Positions 13,060 through 21,949 of a DNA stretch of 64,000 nucleotides are shown here, piece by piece. The stretch is from Euglena gracilis (taxonomy: Eukaryota; Euglenida; Euglenophyceae; Euglenales), in the NCBI GenBank assembly GCA_039621445.1, contig CP154955.1:31204542-31268541 (forward strand), in the 5' to 3' direction. Each line of letters opens with the position of its first letter. The stretch's first letter is position 1. Made by a program: the position numbers and the translations under genes. The notes beneath the pieces are model-generated. The model made no database searches and was not told the origin of the DNA. It saw nothing but the letters and a program-made list of their open reading frames with translations.

Positions 13060-13227
13060 ACACACATACACACACATACACACACAGAGACATGCACACA
13101 CACACACACACATACACACACACGCACACGTCGGCGCTGCCTGCATGCTGCGGGCGACCGTGGTGGGGGCCGGGTGTTGTGGGCACAGGTCGTCATCGTC
13201 CAGGACGAACGTCGGCCCGCTGGCCAT
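10895..13227 (-). CDS. Short Pro/Arg-rich protein gene, function unknown
   Basis: Possible start ATG at 13225-13227 with MASGPTFVLDDDDLCPQ; the reading continues to about 13130, where a (CA)n-filled intron begins. A second exon at 11276-11341 (66 bp) has a clean CCCAACAG| acceptor and CG|GTGTGT donor and reads AYDPLSRQTGPASRLDHF. A last exon at about 10895-11070 reads DEAALHAIMARAGALLFGEA, then a Pro/Arg tail and an in-frame TGA at 10895-10897. There may be another exon near 12140-12330, where frames are ambiguous. A short inverted-repeat element (11609-12108) sits in the intron. I do not recognise the product; treating these exons as one gene is inference from strand and order. Confidence 0.4.
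11609..12108. mobile_element. Short inverted-repeat element, GTCCGGACC group
   Basis: The left end CAGGGTTGGATGGGAAGCC is matched in inverse at the right end with one change. Flanking octamers CTCCCACC and CCCCAACC agree at six of eight positions, a possible decayed 8-bp duplication. The interior has CCGGACCCCCC tracts and a CCGGCGCAGCGCCGG hairpin at 11907-11921. There is no coding content. Confidence 0.6.
12665..12960 (+). repeat. GGGCTGG-family dispersed repeat
   Basis: Direct-orientation relative of 4440-4780, sharing the core GACCTGCAAAACACAG, then AAAAAATGAGCATCTGGCAA. Confidence 0.65.
13022..13129. repeat. (CA)n microsatellite with GA interruptions
   Basis: CA repeat with ACAGACA and ACATACA variants, immediately intronic to the possible first exon at about 13130-13227. 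Confidence 0.95.
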
Positions 13228-15100
13228 CTCACGCACCGCAGGCCGCCGGGGGGGCGGGGGGTGGGGAAGTGGGCATGGCCCAGGGGGCCTGTGAGGGAGG
13301 GGCAGGCAGGACACGTTGGGACAGGCGGTTGGGGCACAACCACGCTGGCCAACACGATGGGGTGCTTCCTGTTTGTCGAAGGTCCTGTTGAAGTGTCCAG
13401 AGGGGGGGGCATGGAGTATGCTTCCTACCCCACTTGGCAGAAAGGGGACCGCATCGGGAGTGACTTTCGGTCGTCCACCGTCCACTCCCGGGAAGGGGAT
13501 GGCACACCCGAAGGGTGGGAGGGCGGTTCGACCCAGCAGGCGCTGAAGGCGAGGAGTGCACGGAAATGAACCCCCATTGCCTTCTCTCCCGTTTAAGGAC
13601 CGACACCACAGTGAGAACAACGTCCCTGCTAACAAGTGCACGTGCTCATTCTAGAGACGTCGGTTCGGACCAGCGCTCGCTTCCTACCCTGCCCCCCACG
13701 TCGAACGGCCAGCAACGGAGATTGTTTAAAACCTGGGGGAGGGCGGTCTGGACCCACCCACCCAACCTTTGGGGGGGGGGGGGGGAGGTGCTCGAGGGGA
13801 CCCACTGTTGGAGGGTCAACTTTGGGGTCCAAAAAATTTTCTGTGCAATGCACCGAAAACAGAAGAGAACCCCACCTCCGGTGGGGAACCCACTCGGCCC
13901 AACTCCCCCCCCCCCCCCGGGACTCCCGGGACTCGGCCGGGACCCACCCACCCACCACCCCCCCCCCCGGGTTACGAAACTTAAAAAATCTCTGACTGGT
14001 AACCTCTGTCCTCCGACCGGGGGGGGGGGGGGCTTGGACACAGAGGGGCAGGGGGAGGGTTATGGTAGGAGGCTCTAGAGCCTCCTCAAACGTAGTTTGA
14101 GGTTGTTCAAGGAGGCTCTAGAGCATCCTCAGACGACTGTCCAGAAGGCTCGAGGAGGCTCTAGAGCCTCTTGAACCTCGTTCGCGGTTGTTCGAGGAGG
14201 CTCGAGCCTCCTCCTAAGGTTACTCCGGCGGGGGGGGGGGGCAGGGATATACCACAGATGCCTCGAAAGACCCTTCCTTTTTGCATCACCGGCCCAACTT
14301 TTTCTTCCATTTCTGACAGCAAACTGGTGATGGACCTTTTTTCTGTGGAGGCAAACTATCAGGCAGTGCGAACAAACAAAAATGAGCAAGGCACACTTAT
14401 TGGGGAGATCATTAAGCAAGGTCGATGCTTTTGTTGCAGTGGTTTCCATACCTGTTGGAGGATTTCGAGAAGGGACAATAACCACTGTGTCCGGTCAGCT
14501 CCCATTCAATTACCCCCAAGGAAATGATTCCGAACCGTCCAAACCACCAACAAAATCAGATTATCCCCCAAAATGATCACAGCGGCAGGACAAGTGGTGG
14601 AATAGCGAAGGGGAGTCCGAGGGGGAATGGGCAGCCGCGAGGGAAGCGTCCGTCGGGGCTATTCTCCTCTGGCTCCGGGCCTCCTCTGGGGAGGGGGGGG
14701 GGGGAGGCCAGCGTTGGACAACGGGCGCCTGTGGGACGCGCACGACGGCGGCGGGCAGAGTACAGGGGCCGGAGCCAGGGGGCAGTGGGACAGTGGGGGA
14801 CAGTGGGGACCAGCCCCGGGGGAACGTGGGGGGCAAGGCAGTGGCGGTGGTGGCATCCCCAACCAATCCAGCATCCCGAACGTCAAGCATCGCAGCGAAC
14901 GTTTTACGCCCCCACAGCTGTAGATTTTGGAGCATTCCCCAACAGTTTGCATTCCAGTTTGCGACATTGAGGAGTCTGTGTGCGCGGTGATGTGAGCGGT
15001 GCGAGGCGTGGTGCGGCGGAACCATGTGCACACCAGTTGGATGCCACCAAGCAGCTTGGATAATGCAGGGTAACGTGGAGTCCTGGAAGTGTTTGGCCAT
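13228..15100. other. Repeat-rich interval, weak coding signal
   Basis: Holds C/G-tract blocks around 13740-14040, a decayed GTCCAAC-family remnant (13990-14050) and a GAGGCTC element (14060-14216). On the minus strand 14690-14880 has a Pro-rich frame with an acceptor-like CCCACAG|GCGCCC, but nothing firm. Confidence 0.35.
14060..14216. repeat. GAGGCTC inverted-repeat element
   Basis: Starts GGTAGGAGGCTCTAGAGCC and ends GGCTCGAGCCTCCTCCTA in inverse, with internal TTGAGGTTGTTCAAGG and TTCGCGGTTGTTCGAGG words. It is a small member of the GAGCATCC/GAGGCTC family seen at 34580, 46448, 48135 and 51010. Confidence 0.65.
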
Positions 15101-15109
15101 TGTGTTATG

Positions 15110-15945
15110 TTATTTTTTTGGCTATTTTGCCACTTTTGGCTACTTTGGCCACTTTTGGTCAGTTGTTGTTCTGGATTTTTCTGGATATTTTTGGCCCTTT
15201 TGGACATTCTTGGATAACCTTTGGCCATATTTAGACACTTTCTGTAATTTTTGACACATTTGGCCATTTTGGCTGCTATTGGCAGCTCTTTCCCATTTTT
15301 TTGGCCATTTCTGAACATTTTTGGCAACCGTTGGCCATTCTTGGACCATACCATTGCTTGGCGACCCTGGAGGGGGGGGGGGTCACTTTCCACTCTGAAA
15401 AAAACCAGTCAATCACTTTTTCCCAAAAAAAACCAGTCAGTCACTTTACCCCCCTCCCTGGGGGGGACAGCCACCATGAGATTGGAGGTATGTTCGTATG
15501 TGTGGCCTCGCCCAATTTGAGGAAAAGGAGGCATAATTCAATGACACACAAATGTCCTGGAGTTTGCCTATTCCTTCATCATGAAGATTTGCCAAAAAGT
15601 CTCAAAATGCCAAAAAAAAATTCCGGCGCCTTCGGCGCCAGGCCAGCCACTTTTTCATTTTCGGGCCTACCCCACCCCCGGGGGGAGGGGGGTCTTGGCC
15701 AGAAAACCAGTCAGTCACTCTGAAAAAACCAGCAGTCACCTCCCCGGGGGGTGGGGTGGGACAGGTGTTAAGCAATGGTATGTCTTGGACACTTTTAGCC
15801 ATTTTTGCCCACTTTATGGCATCTTTGGACACACTTTTGGCCAATTTTAGCCACGTTTGGACATTTTTTGGGTCAGTTTGGTCATTTGTGGACATTTTTG
15901 TCCACTTTTGACCACTTTTTAAACATATTAAGGCCATTTTCAAAA
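15110..15945. repeat. TTTTGGCCA minisatellite, split by an insertion
   Basis: Degenerate short units around TTTTGGCCACTTTTGG fill 15110-15345 and 15783-15945. A related tract of opposite sense is at 30180-30520. A short hAT-like element has inserted in the middle. Confidence 0.8.
15347..15782. mobile_element. hAT-like short element, TCAGTCACT family
   Basis: Ends CATACCATTGCTT are inverted, and the element is flanked by a perfect 8-bp duplication TCTTGGAC (15339-15346 and 15783-15790). The interior carries repeated CCAGTCAGTCAC words, G-tracts and the hairpin GGCGCCTTCGGCGCC at 15625-15639. An 8-bp duplication with CA ends is typical of hAT transposons. There is no protein, so it is non-autonomous. 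A second copy is at 53362-53726. Confidence 0.8.
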
Positions 15946-16043
15946 AAATTGAACCCCCCAAAATATAAAGCTACCCCATGGGGTTTGATTTTGCTGCCCA
16001 AATGTAAAGCCTCCTCCACAGTGTGAAGCGCAAAGCTCACCGT

Positions 16044-16338
16044 CAGGGGTTTTTTAAGACTGGGGGGGGGGGCCCCCCCACCCCCCCCCCCCCGGGGGGG
16101 GGGGGGGGGTCCCGGGGGACCCACAAAAAAATGGCCGAAAAATTGCGAAAAGTGCTAAAATAGCACTTTTTCGGCGCCTTCGGCGCCGAAAAGTATATCC
16201 CACCCCCCCTCCGGGGGGACCCCCCCCCCCCGGGGGGGGGGGGGGCCTCGCCCCCCCGGGGGGGGGGGGGCTCGGCTGGACCCACCCACCCTACCCCCCC
16301 TCCCCCCCCCGGGGGTCCACGACTAAAAAAAACCCCTG
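16044..16338. mobile_element. hAT-like short element with CAGGGGTTTTTT ends
   Basis: Inverted ends CAGGGGTTTTTT. Flanking octamers CTCACCGT (16036-16043) and CTCACCAT (16339-16346) differ at one base. The interior is C and G tracts plus the hairpin GGCGCCTTCGGCGCC at 16173-16187. Non-coding. Confidence 0.75.
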
Positions 16339-16689
16339 CTCACCATTCAGGGCGAAAACAAGAAAAATTTGGTTGAACATTACAATTTTTCACAATAAAT
16401 CCTCCACTTTGGTGCGGTTTTGGTAAAACATGTAAGAACACAACTGAAATTTTGTTACAGAATTGGTATTTGACTTCAGTTGAAGGCCAGCGAAGGTCAT
16501 TCAGGAAGAAGTTTGATATCCCCCCCCAAAAATATAATGCCCCCTCCCCATACAAAGCCCCCCTGACTGAACCTCCCACTGCCCAGAGGCTGGTGCTGAA
16601 ACACTGGCCAGACCAGCAGGGGCCGAGGCGAGTGGGAATCAAGCCTCTTTGAGGAGAACTGTATTACTGATGGGGCAGCCGTCCGCGGT

Positions 16690-17040
16690 CCAACCATTTT
16701 TTTTTTGGTTGGGCCACGGCTGGCCGCGGCCACCCAGCCACAACAGATCCAGCGACCGAAGCAGAAATGCATCGCACAATAGCACACGCTCAGGTCCCAG
16801 TTGGGCAGCTCTTTGGGTTCACTGAGTACCCTGGTGAAGCCAATATAGCGACGTTGAGCAGGAAGGGTTCAACTTTTTGCATGAGAATCTTAACCCCAAC
16901 CCTATTGCTTCAAATAACGTCATAAAATTTATTTGTGATCACATTTTACAATTTGGCTGGGGCACAGCTGGCCGCGGCCCAACCAAATCAAAATTCTGAC
17001 AGCAAAATATTGCCGTGGTTTGGGCTGCGGCCGGCCGCGG
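16690..17040. repeat. Small GGTTGGGCC/GGCCGCGGCC inverted repeats
   Basis: GGTTGGGCC with CTGGCCGCGGCC occurs near 16700-16735 and in inverse near 16958-16988. A third GGCCGGCCGCGGC lies at 17029-17041, seven bases before the large element. This may be a small older element used as the insertion site. Confidence 0.45.
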
Positions 17041-17047
17041 CTTTTTT

Positions 17048-17073
17048 CTTAGACGGCCGGGAATGCACTTTTC
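17048..17073 (+). repeat. Left terminal inverted repeat of the 9.9-kb element
   Basis: Begins CTTAGACGGCCGGGAATG and ends CACTTTTC. It is the exact reverse complement of 26931-26956. The first two TGCGCA pairs follow within 80 bases. Confidence 0.9.
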
Positions 17074-17159
17074 TTGTGTAGTCACAAAAATATGACAGTT
17101 TTAGTGAAAATGCGCATCCGCGCATTTTGGACGCGGAATGCGCAGGTGCGCATTCCGGA

Positions 17160-18270
17160 CCTGTCGCGTGCGCTCTGAAAACACCATCCAAATCGCGTAA
17201 TGGGAAGGCTCTAATATTTTGACGCGTTTTGAATGTTTGCTTCTTTCTGCACAGTGTGCTTTGTATCACATTTTGACTGCGAAGAAGATTGTGAGGTGAC
17301 TGCCCCTGACGTCAGCTACACTCCCACACCCCGCTGAGGCAGCAGTATTGCGGGATTTTCGAGATCCGAATTGGGGTGGTCTGGACGGAAAGGGGTGGTG
17401 TTTGTGTGGGGTCGGGACCACCATGCAGGGGTGGGTCACATGTTTCCTATTGGAAGGTTCTAATTGGACCGGTGAGTGAGAGAGCGGGAGGGGATGCGAC
17501 CTGGGAGTGGGTGGTTGTTTCACCGTGTAGTATACGAGGGGTCTGAATGCGCAGATGCGCATTCAGACCCATGAGTTAAAGAATGCGCTCCTGCGCATTC
17601 AGACTGTCCAGATGACTTCACTTTCTCCCCCCCTGCCTTCTGGGCTGATAGACGGGTACCAGTGTGTTGGTGGTGGTGGTGGTGGTTGCCAACCCCGCGA
17701 GGCGCGAAGGACTGGTTTCCAGTCAGCCTTGTGATTTGTCGGTCCAGTGTTGGTACGGGGTGTGTCACACGCTTACCTGGCGATTGTGTTCCTTTGGTCC
17801 TTTGCAGTTGAGTGTGGTTTTGAACTGTGAGTCAGTCACTCCCCGCAGCCCGATGAACGGAGCGGGCACGCACGATTCTGGATCCACTGTTGTCACACCG
17901 TCAACACCTGGCTTGACGTGTACTGATTGACTGTTAACGTTGTTTTCAGCTGGACGTCACACCCACAGACAGGCTGCGGTTATCAGAACACAAGCGAGAC
18001 GACCTCAGACCGGCTACCAGTTCGTTACACAATATACGGAAGAATGCGCATGTGCGCATTCTGTCGTACATTGTGTATTCTGTACCTTTTTCAGTTATAT
18101 GTTACCACCAGACTGAAAGATGAATGCGCACATGCGCATTGTTGAGACGTTTTGTGGTAGTGCATTTCGATCGGTTTGTACCTCGTTTTACGAATGTTTG
18201 TTTGTCCTCTGACTGCTGTCTCGGCGGTTCCCGTCACTCGGCAGTCCCTACACCCCACCTCAGCATACCC
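17160..18270 (+). other. 5' non-coding region of the element
   Basis: Holds four TGCGCA sites, a TGACGTCA octamer near 17307, a (GGT)n run near 17670 and no protein-like frame. The sequence CCACCTCAG| just before the ATG at 18271 could be a 3' splice site, so a non-coding 5' exon is possible. Confidence 0.4.
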
Positions 18271-20680
18271 ATGCCCCGACAACCCCAGTCCCCGTACCGT
18301 GCCCGGCACGCGCACACCCCCGCCGTCCTCGCCTGTGCCACGGCGGGCAAGATCATCGGGCGGCTGGTGCGCGACACCTTCGTCGCCACGTACGCCGACT
18401 TCGTCACGGCCGTGGTGGACCCGCCCCACCCCCTGTACGAGTTGGTGGTCCTGATGGCCCACACCCGGGTCCCGTTCCGCCGCTCCCCGGACAGCGACCA
18501 CCTCCTGGCGGAGCTGACACGCCGCCCCCGCCGCCAGCGCACGGAGATGCTGCTGCGGGACGCCTGGGCCTCGTACCGGGCCCACCGCCAGCATGCCTGC
18601 CCCCGTGCCCCACAGCCCCGCGTCGCCGCCGAGGACGTCCCCCTGCCCGCCACCCGCGCCCTGGGCCGCTTCCTCCGCCCCAGCGGGGTCCACCCCGCGG
18701 CCCTGTTGCACTCCGCCGCCGACCGCGCCCGGCTGGCCCTGGCGCGGCAGGCCGAGCTGTGGCACGACCTGGCCGGGAACCCCGCGGTGCTGTGGTTTGA
18801 CAACTACTACAAGCGGCGGTACCGCAACACCCTGCGCCAGATGGAGGCCCACCTGAACGTGGTGGTGGTGGCGGTGCTGCCGCTCCCTGGAGCAGCTGTG
18901 GCAGCGGCACCTGCTGGTCGGTACCGAGCTGGCGGAGTACGGCGGCGGACGACTGCGGGAGCGCATCCGGGCGGTGGCCGACTGGGACCTGCCGGCGACG
19001 GACTTCCGCGTTCCCCTGGACGTGAGCCGGCCCCGGGTGGAGGCCCTGCCGTGGCGTCCGTTCCTCATGGGCGACCACGCCGTGTCGGCCCAGGTCGGCC
19101 TGCTGGAGGTGCTGCGCTACCTGCGGGGCTCGGTCGCCGACCACCTCGCCACCCCGGTGCCGGTCCTCGTGGACGAGAACATCTGGTACCGGGTGGCGAA
19201 GCTGCTGTACGGCCGGGAGCTGCAGCGGTGGGACGTGTCGGCCGCCCTGACCCCCCTCCCCATGCTGTACGCGGTGTGGCACCCCTACAAACAGGTGGTG
19301 CACACCGTGTACCGGCGGTTTTTGCCCCTCTTCCTCTACGTGCAGAGCGGCACCCTGGCCCGCAGCGGTACGGGCAGCTTCCACCGACCCAACCTGCAGA
19401 CCCTGGAGCGGTGGCTGGGGGCCCTCCTGCTGGTGCCGCGGGCCACCCGATTGCGCATCTGCGCATTCCGGGACCGTCTGGTGCGTCGCTTGACCGTGGT
19501 GGAACGCGAGGCGGCGCAGCGGGCCACCACCGTGGCGGAGCGACAGGCCCAGCTGGAGGCGGCTGAGGCCCACGTTCGGCAGCAGCTGGTGCGGGTGTGT
19601 GCCGATCAGGCCCCCTGGTCCCGGGCGGAGCGCGCGATCGCCGGTGCGGAGGAGGCGGAGGCGGCGCTGCAGCGGGCCGAGTCTGCACTGCGGGATGCCC
19701 AGCAGGTCGTGCGGATCCTGCGGGCGGACAGCACCATCCTGGCGGCGCTGGCGGATCTCCTGGGGGAGTGGGCTCCGGCGTGTCTGGTCCTGGGGGAGAT
19801 GGTGCGCACCTGCCACTGGGAGCTCCGACAGTCCGGCACCGGCGGACACGCCCTCGAGGTGCTGCACGCCAGTTTGGCCCTGCTGCTGCGTCTGGAGGCC
19901 CCCGGTGAGCGCCGCACGGAGTACATCCGGACCGTGGGGGTGGCCATGCTGTGCTGGACGCCGTGGCACGCTGCCCTGCCCGCGGCCTGCTTCAGCGAGG
20001 AGCTGTGCGAGGCGGCACTGTCCCGGCTGGGGCAGGAGAACGAGCGGCACCCGCTGGCGGTGAGCACGGATCAGGTGGGAGACCTGTACGCGCTGCTGGA
20101 GACGGGTCGTCCCGGGGTCAGGGTGCTGCGGGGTGGCAACGTGGGGCAGCGGTGGGTGGACACGGTGCGCGGACACGTGGAGGCCCTTCTGGAACGGTGC
20201 GGTGCGGAGCAGCGACTGCCCGTGGTGCCCGGACAGATGGTGGCGGTTGAGTCCGTGTCCGACGTGGTCCGCTACGTGGCCCGGCTGACGGAGCGGGAGT
20301 ACTCCGTGGGTGAGCCCTGGCCCGCGGACTGGAGCCACCCCGCCAGCCTGCTGTCCGTGGACCTCACCCCGGAGGACGCGACGGCCACGATGCGGTACGT
20401 GTTGCTCGCCCTGGTCGGGGACGACCTGCCCAACGAGGACGTGCAACGGGAGCTGGATGGCCTGTGCGCCCGTCGGAGCGAGGAGGAGGTCGTCCAGTAC
20501 CTCCAGGCGTGGGACGGCGTGGCCGGGCGCGTCCGACCGGAGGCGAAGCCCAAGGCCCAGCCAGAGGGTAAGCCGAAGGCGAAGCCCCAGCCAGTTGCCA
20601 CCGTCCCGGTGCAGCCAGCTGTTGCGAACTGGCGGGGCATATGGAGGAATCGTCTGTCAATCATCATGAGTGCGAAATAA
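18271..20680 (+). CDS. Large unrecognised protein, candidate transposase
   Basis: Starts MPRQPQSPYRARHAHTP. The frame runs to about 18880, where one extra base (CTGCCGCTC) shifts it; the reading resumes as RSLEQLWQRHLLVGTELAEY and continues to a TAA at 20678-20680, about 800 residues in all. Notable stretches: WFDNYYKRRYRNT near 18793, FLMGDHAVSAQVGLLEVL near 19060, VDENIWYRVAKLLYG near 19170, and AVWHPYKQVVHTVYRRF near 19272. A heptad-rich Glu/Ala segment at about 19505-19730 is probably coiled coil. The tail has PKAQPEGKPKAKPQP. The acidic FDN and VDEN motifs could belong to an RNase H-like nuclease; the layout recalls large uncharacterised algal and fungal transposon proteins of the DUF6589 kind. 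Both are guesses from memory of family style. An exact TGCGCA pair (19452-19465) lies in frame. Confidence 0.6.
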
Positions 20681-20689
20681 CATCGTGAT

Positions 20690-20755
20690 TGCGCATGAGC
20701 GCAAACAGTGCTGAATGCGCATGTGCGCAATCAGCACTGTTTGCGCACATGCGCA
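20690..20755. repeat. Nested hairpins with three TGCGCA sites
   Basis: Perfect 16-base arms at 20699-20714 and 20731-20746 (GCGCAAACAGTGCTGA and its complement) enclose a loop that is itself the site at 20716-20729. Sites at 20690 and 20742 overlap the outer flanks. It lies ten bases after the first gene's stop. Confidence 0.85.
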
Positions 20756-21121
20756 TTCAGGACTGATTTTACCAGATGTTCTGAATTGTGTTGGTTTTGA
20801 CGACTCACCCGTAATACGAAGTGGACAGTGCAACTGCTGTGTCTTGGGTTATTCCACTGAGCTGTTCGATGTATACAGCGTGTTAAGAACGCTTTTGCTA
20901 ACCCGTTCTCTTTCTTGTCTTCACTGAGAGGTCATGACCACAGAATGCGCATGTGCGCAAACAAACCACATATGACCGTCTTCGCCATAATCTCTTGGAA
21001 TGCGCAGATGCGCATTCGCAGTAACTTCGATCGTTGGGAATACACAGACTGACTCAAACACCCGGTACGGTGTGTGGCAATGTTCTCTTTTCGCGAATTA
21101 ACTTGGTGATTGCCCCGCCAG

Positions 21122-21397
21122 CACCCACCCGCCGCCGTCCTTCCGCACGGCGCAGCCCCTGTTCGGCGGTCCGTGTTCGAGCAACCCGCTCCCCCCGCGC
21201 CGCAGGCGGCGGGCCTGCCCATCCCGGCGGCTCCGCGGTGGTGCGTACCGGGGGTCCCCCTCCCCCGTGCCGTCGGCCCAGAGGCCCGGGCCGGTCTCAG
21301 CGCCCCCCACCTGGCCGGCCACATCCCCGATCCCGTGCCGCCCGCCACGGGCCCCAACGTGTACCTCCCAGCCAACCCCGACGAGGACGTCGCCTGA
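21122..21397 (+). CDS. Possible Pro-rich exon inside the element
   Basis: After CCCCGCCAG| an open GC-rich frame reads HPPAAVLPHGAAPVRRSVF, then many Pro/Ala, and ends YLPANPDEDVA with a TGA at 21395-21397. It could be a final exon of the gene at 18271, with the site-bearing 20690-21100 stretch as intron, or a small separate gene. No strong donor was found near 20640, so the link is unproven. Confidence 0.4.
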   Translation, partial: HPPAAVLPHGAAPVRRSVFEQPAPPAPQAAGLPIPAAPRWCVPGVPLPRAVGPEARAGLSAPHLAGHIPDPVPPATGPNVYLPANPDEDVA

Positions 21398-21949
21398 GCT
21401 GGGACCCCGCACCGGGCGGGGCACCCCACCACCCGGGACACGGGGGCGCTTGATTTGTCCGACGTTCTGGAACGATTGGGAGGACTGGGGGGGTGCGCGC
21501 AAGTGTGTAGAACACCGGGGCGGAGCCCCCGGGCCTTGGTCAGCCTCCTTTCGGACAGCTGGGCACGAATTTTTCCGCCAAAAAATATCCGCGTACATTA
21601 CGCGATTCTGCGCGACTGGCATTGCACACGTCAGGGGTGTAATTTTGTTCAGTGATTTTCGCCAAAAACAGAGCCTCAGGACTTTTCAAAATTATGCATC
21701 CGAAATATTTCGACTTCCCCTGACCTGTTCCAGAAAACGGCACCGCTGGAGGCGCCGCCGTTGTCGAAATCGCCTTTTCTGGCCCTTTCAGAGGCATTCG
21801 TTAAAAAAAAATTCATTTTGGATGGTTTTTTCCTCGGAGGGGAGGGGGGTGGTACCAATTCAAATAAATGTACTAAGGGCTATAGGGGTTGCCGCTCTGT
21901 ACACAGTGGGTCATGTACCATTTCTCAACCACAGGGCACCGGCACCCCC

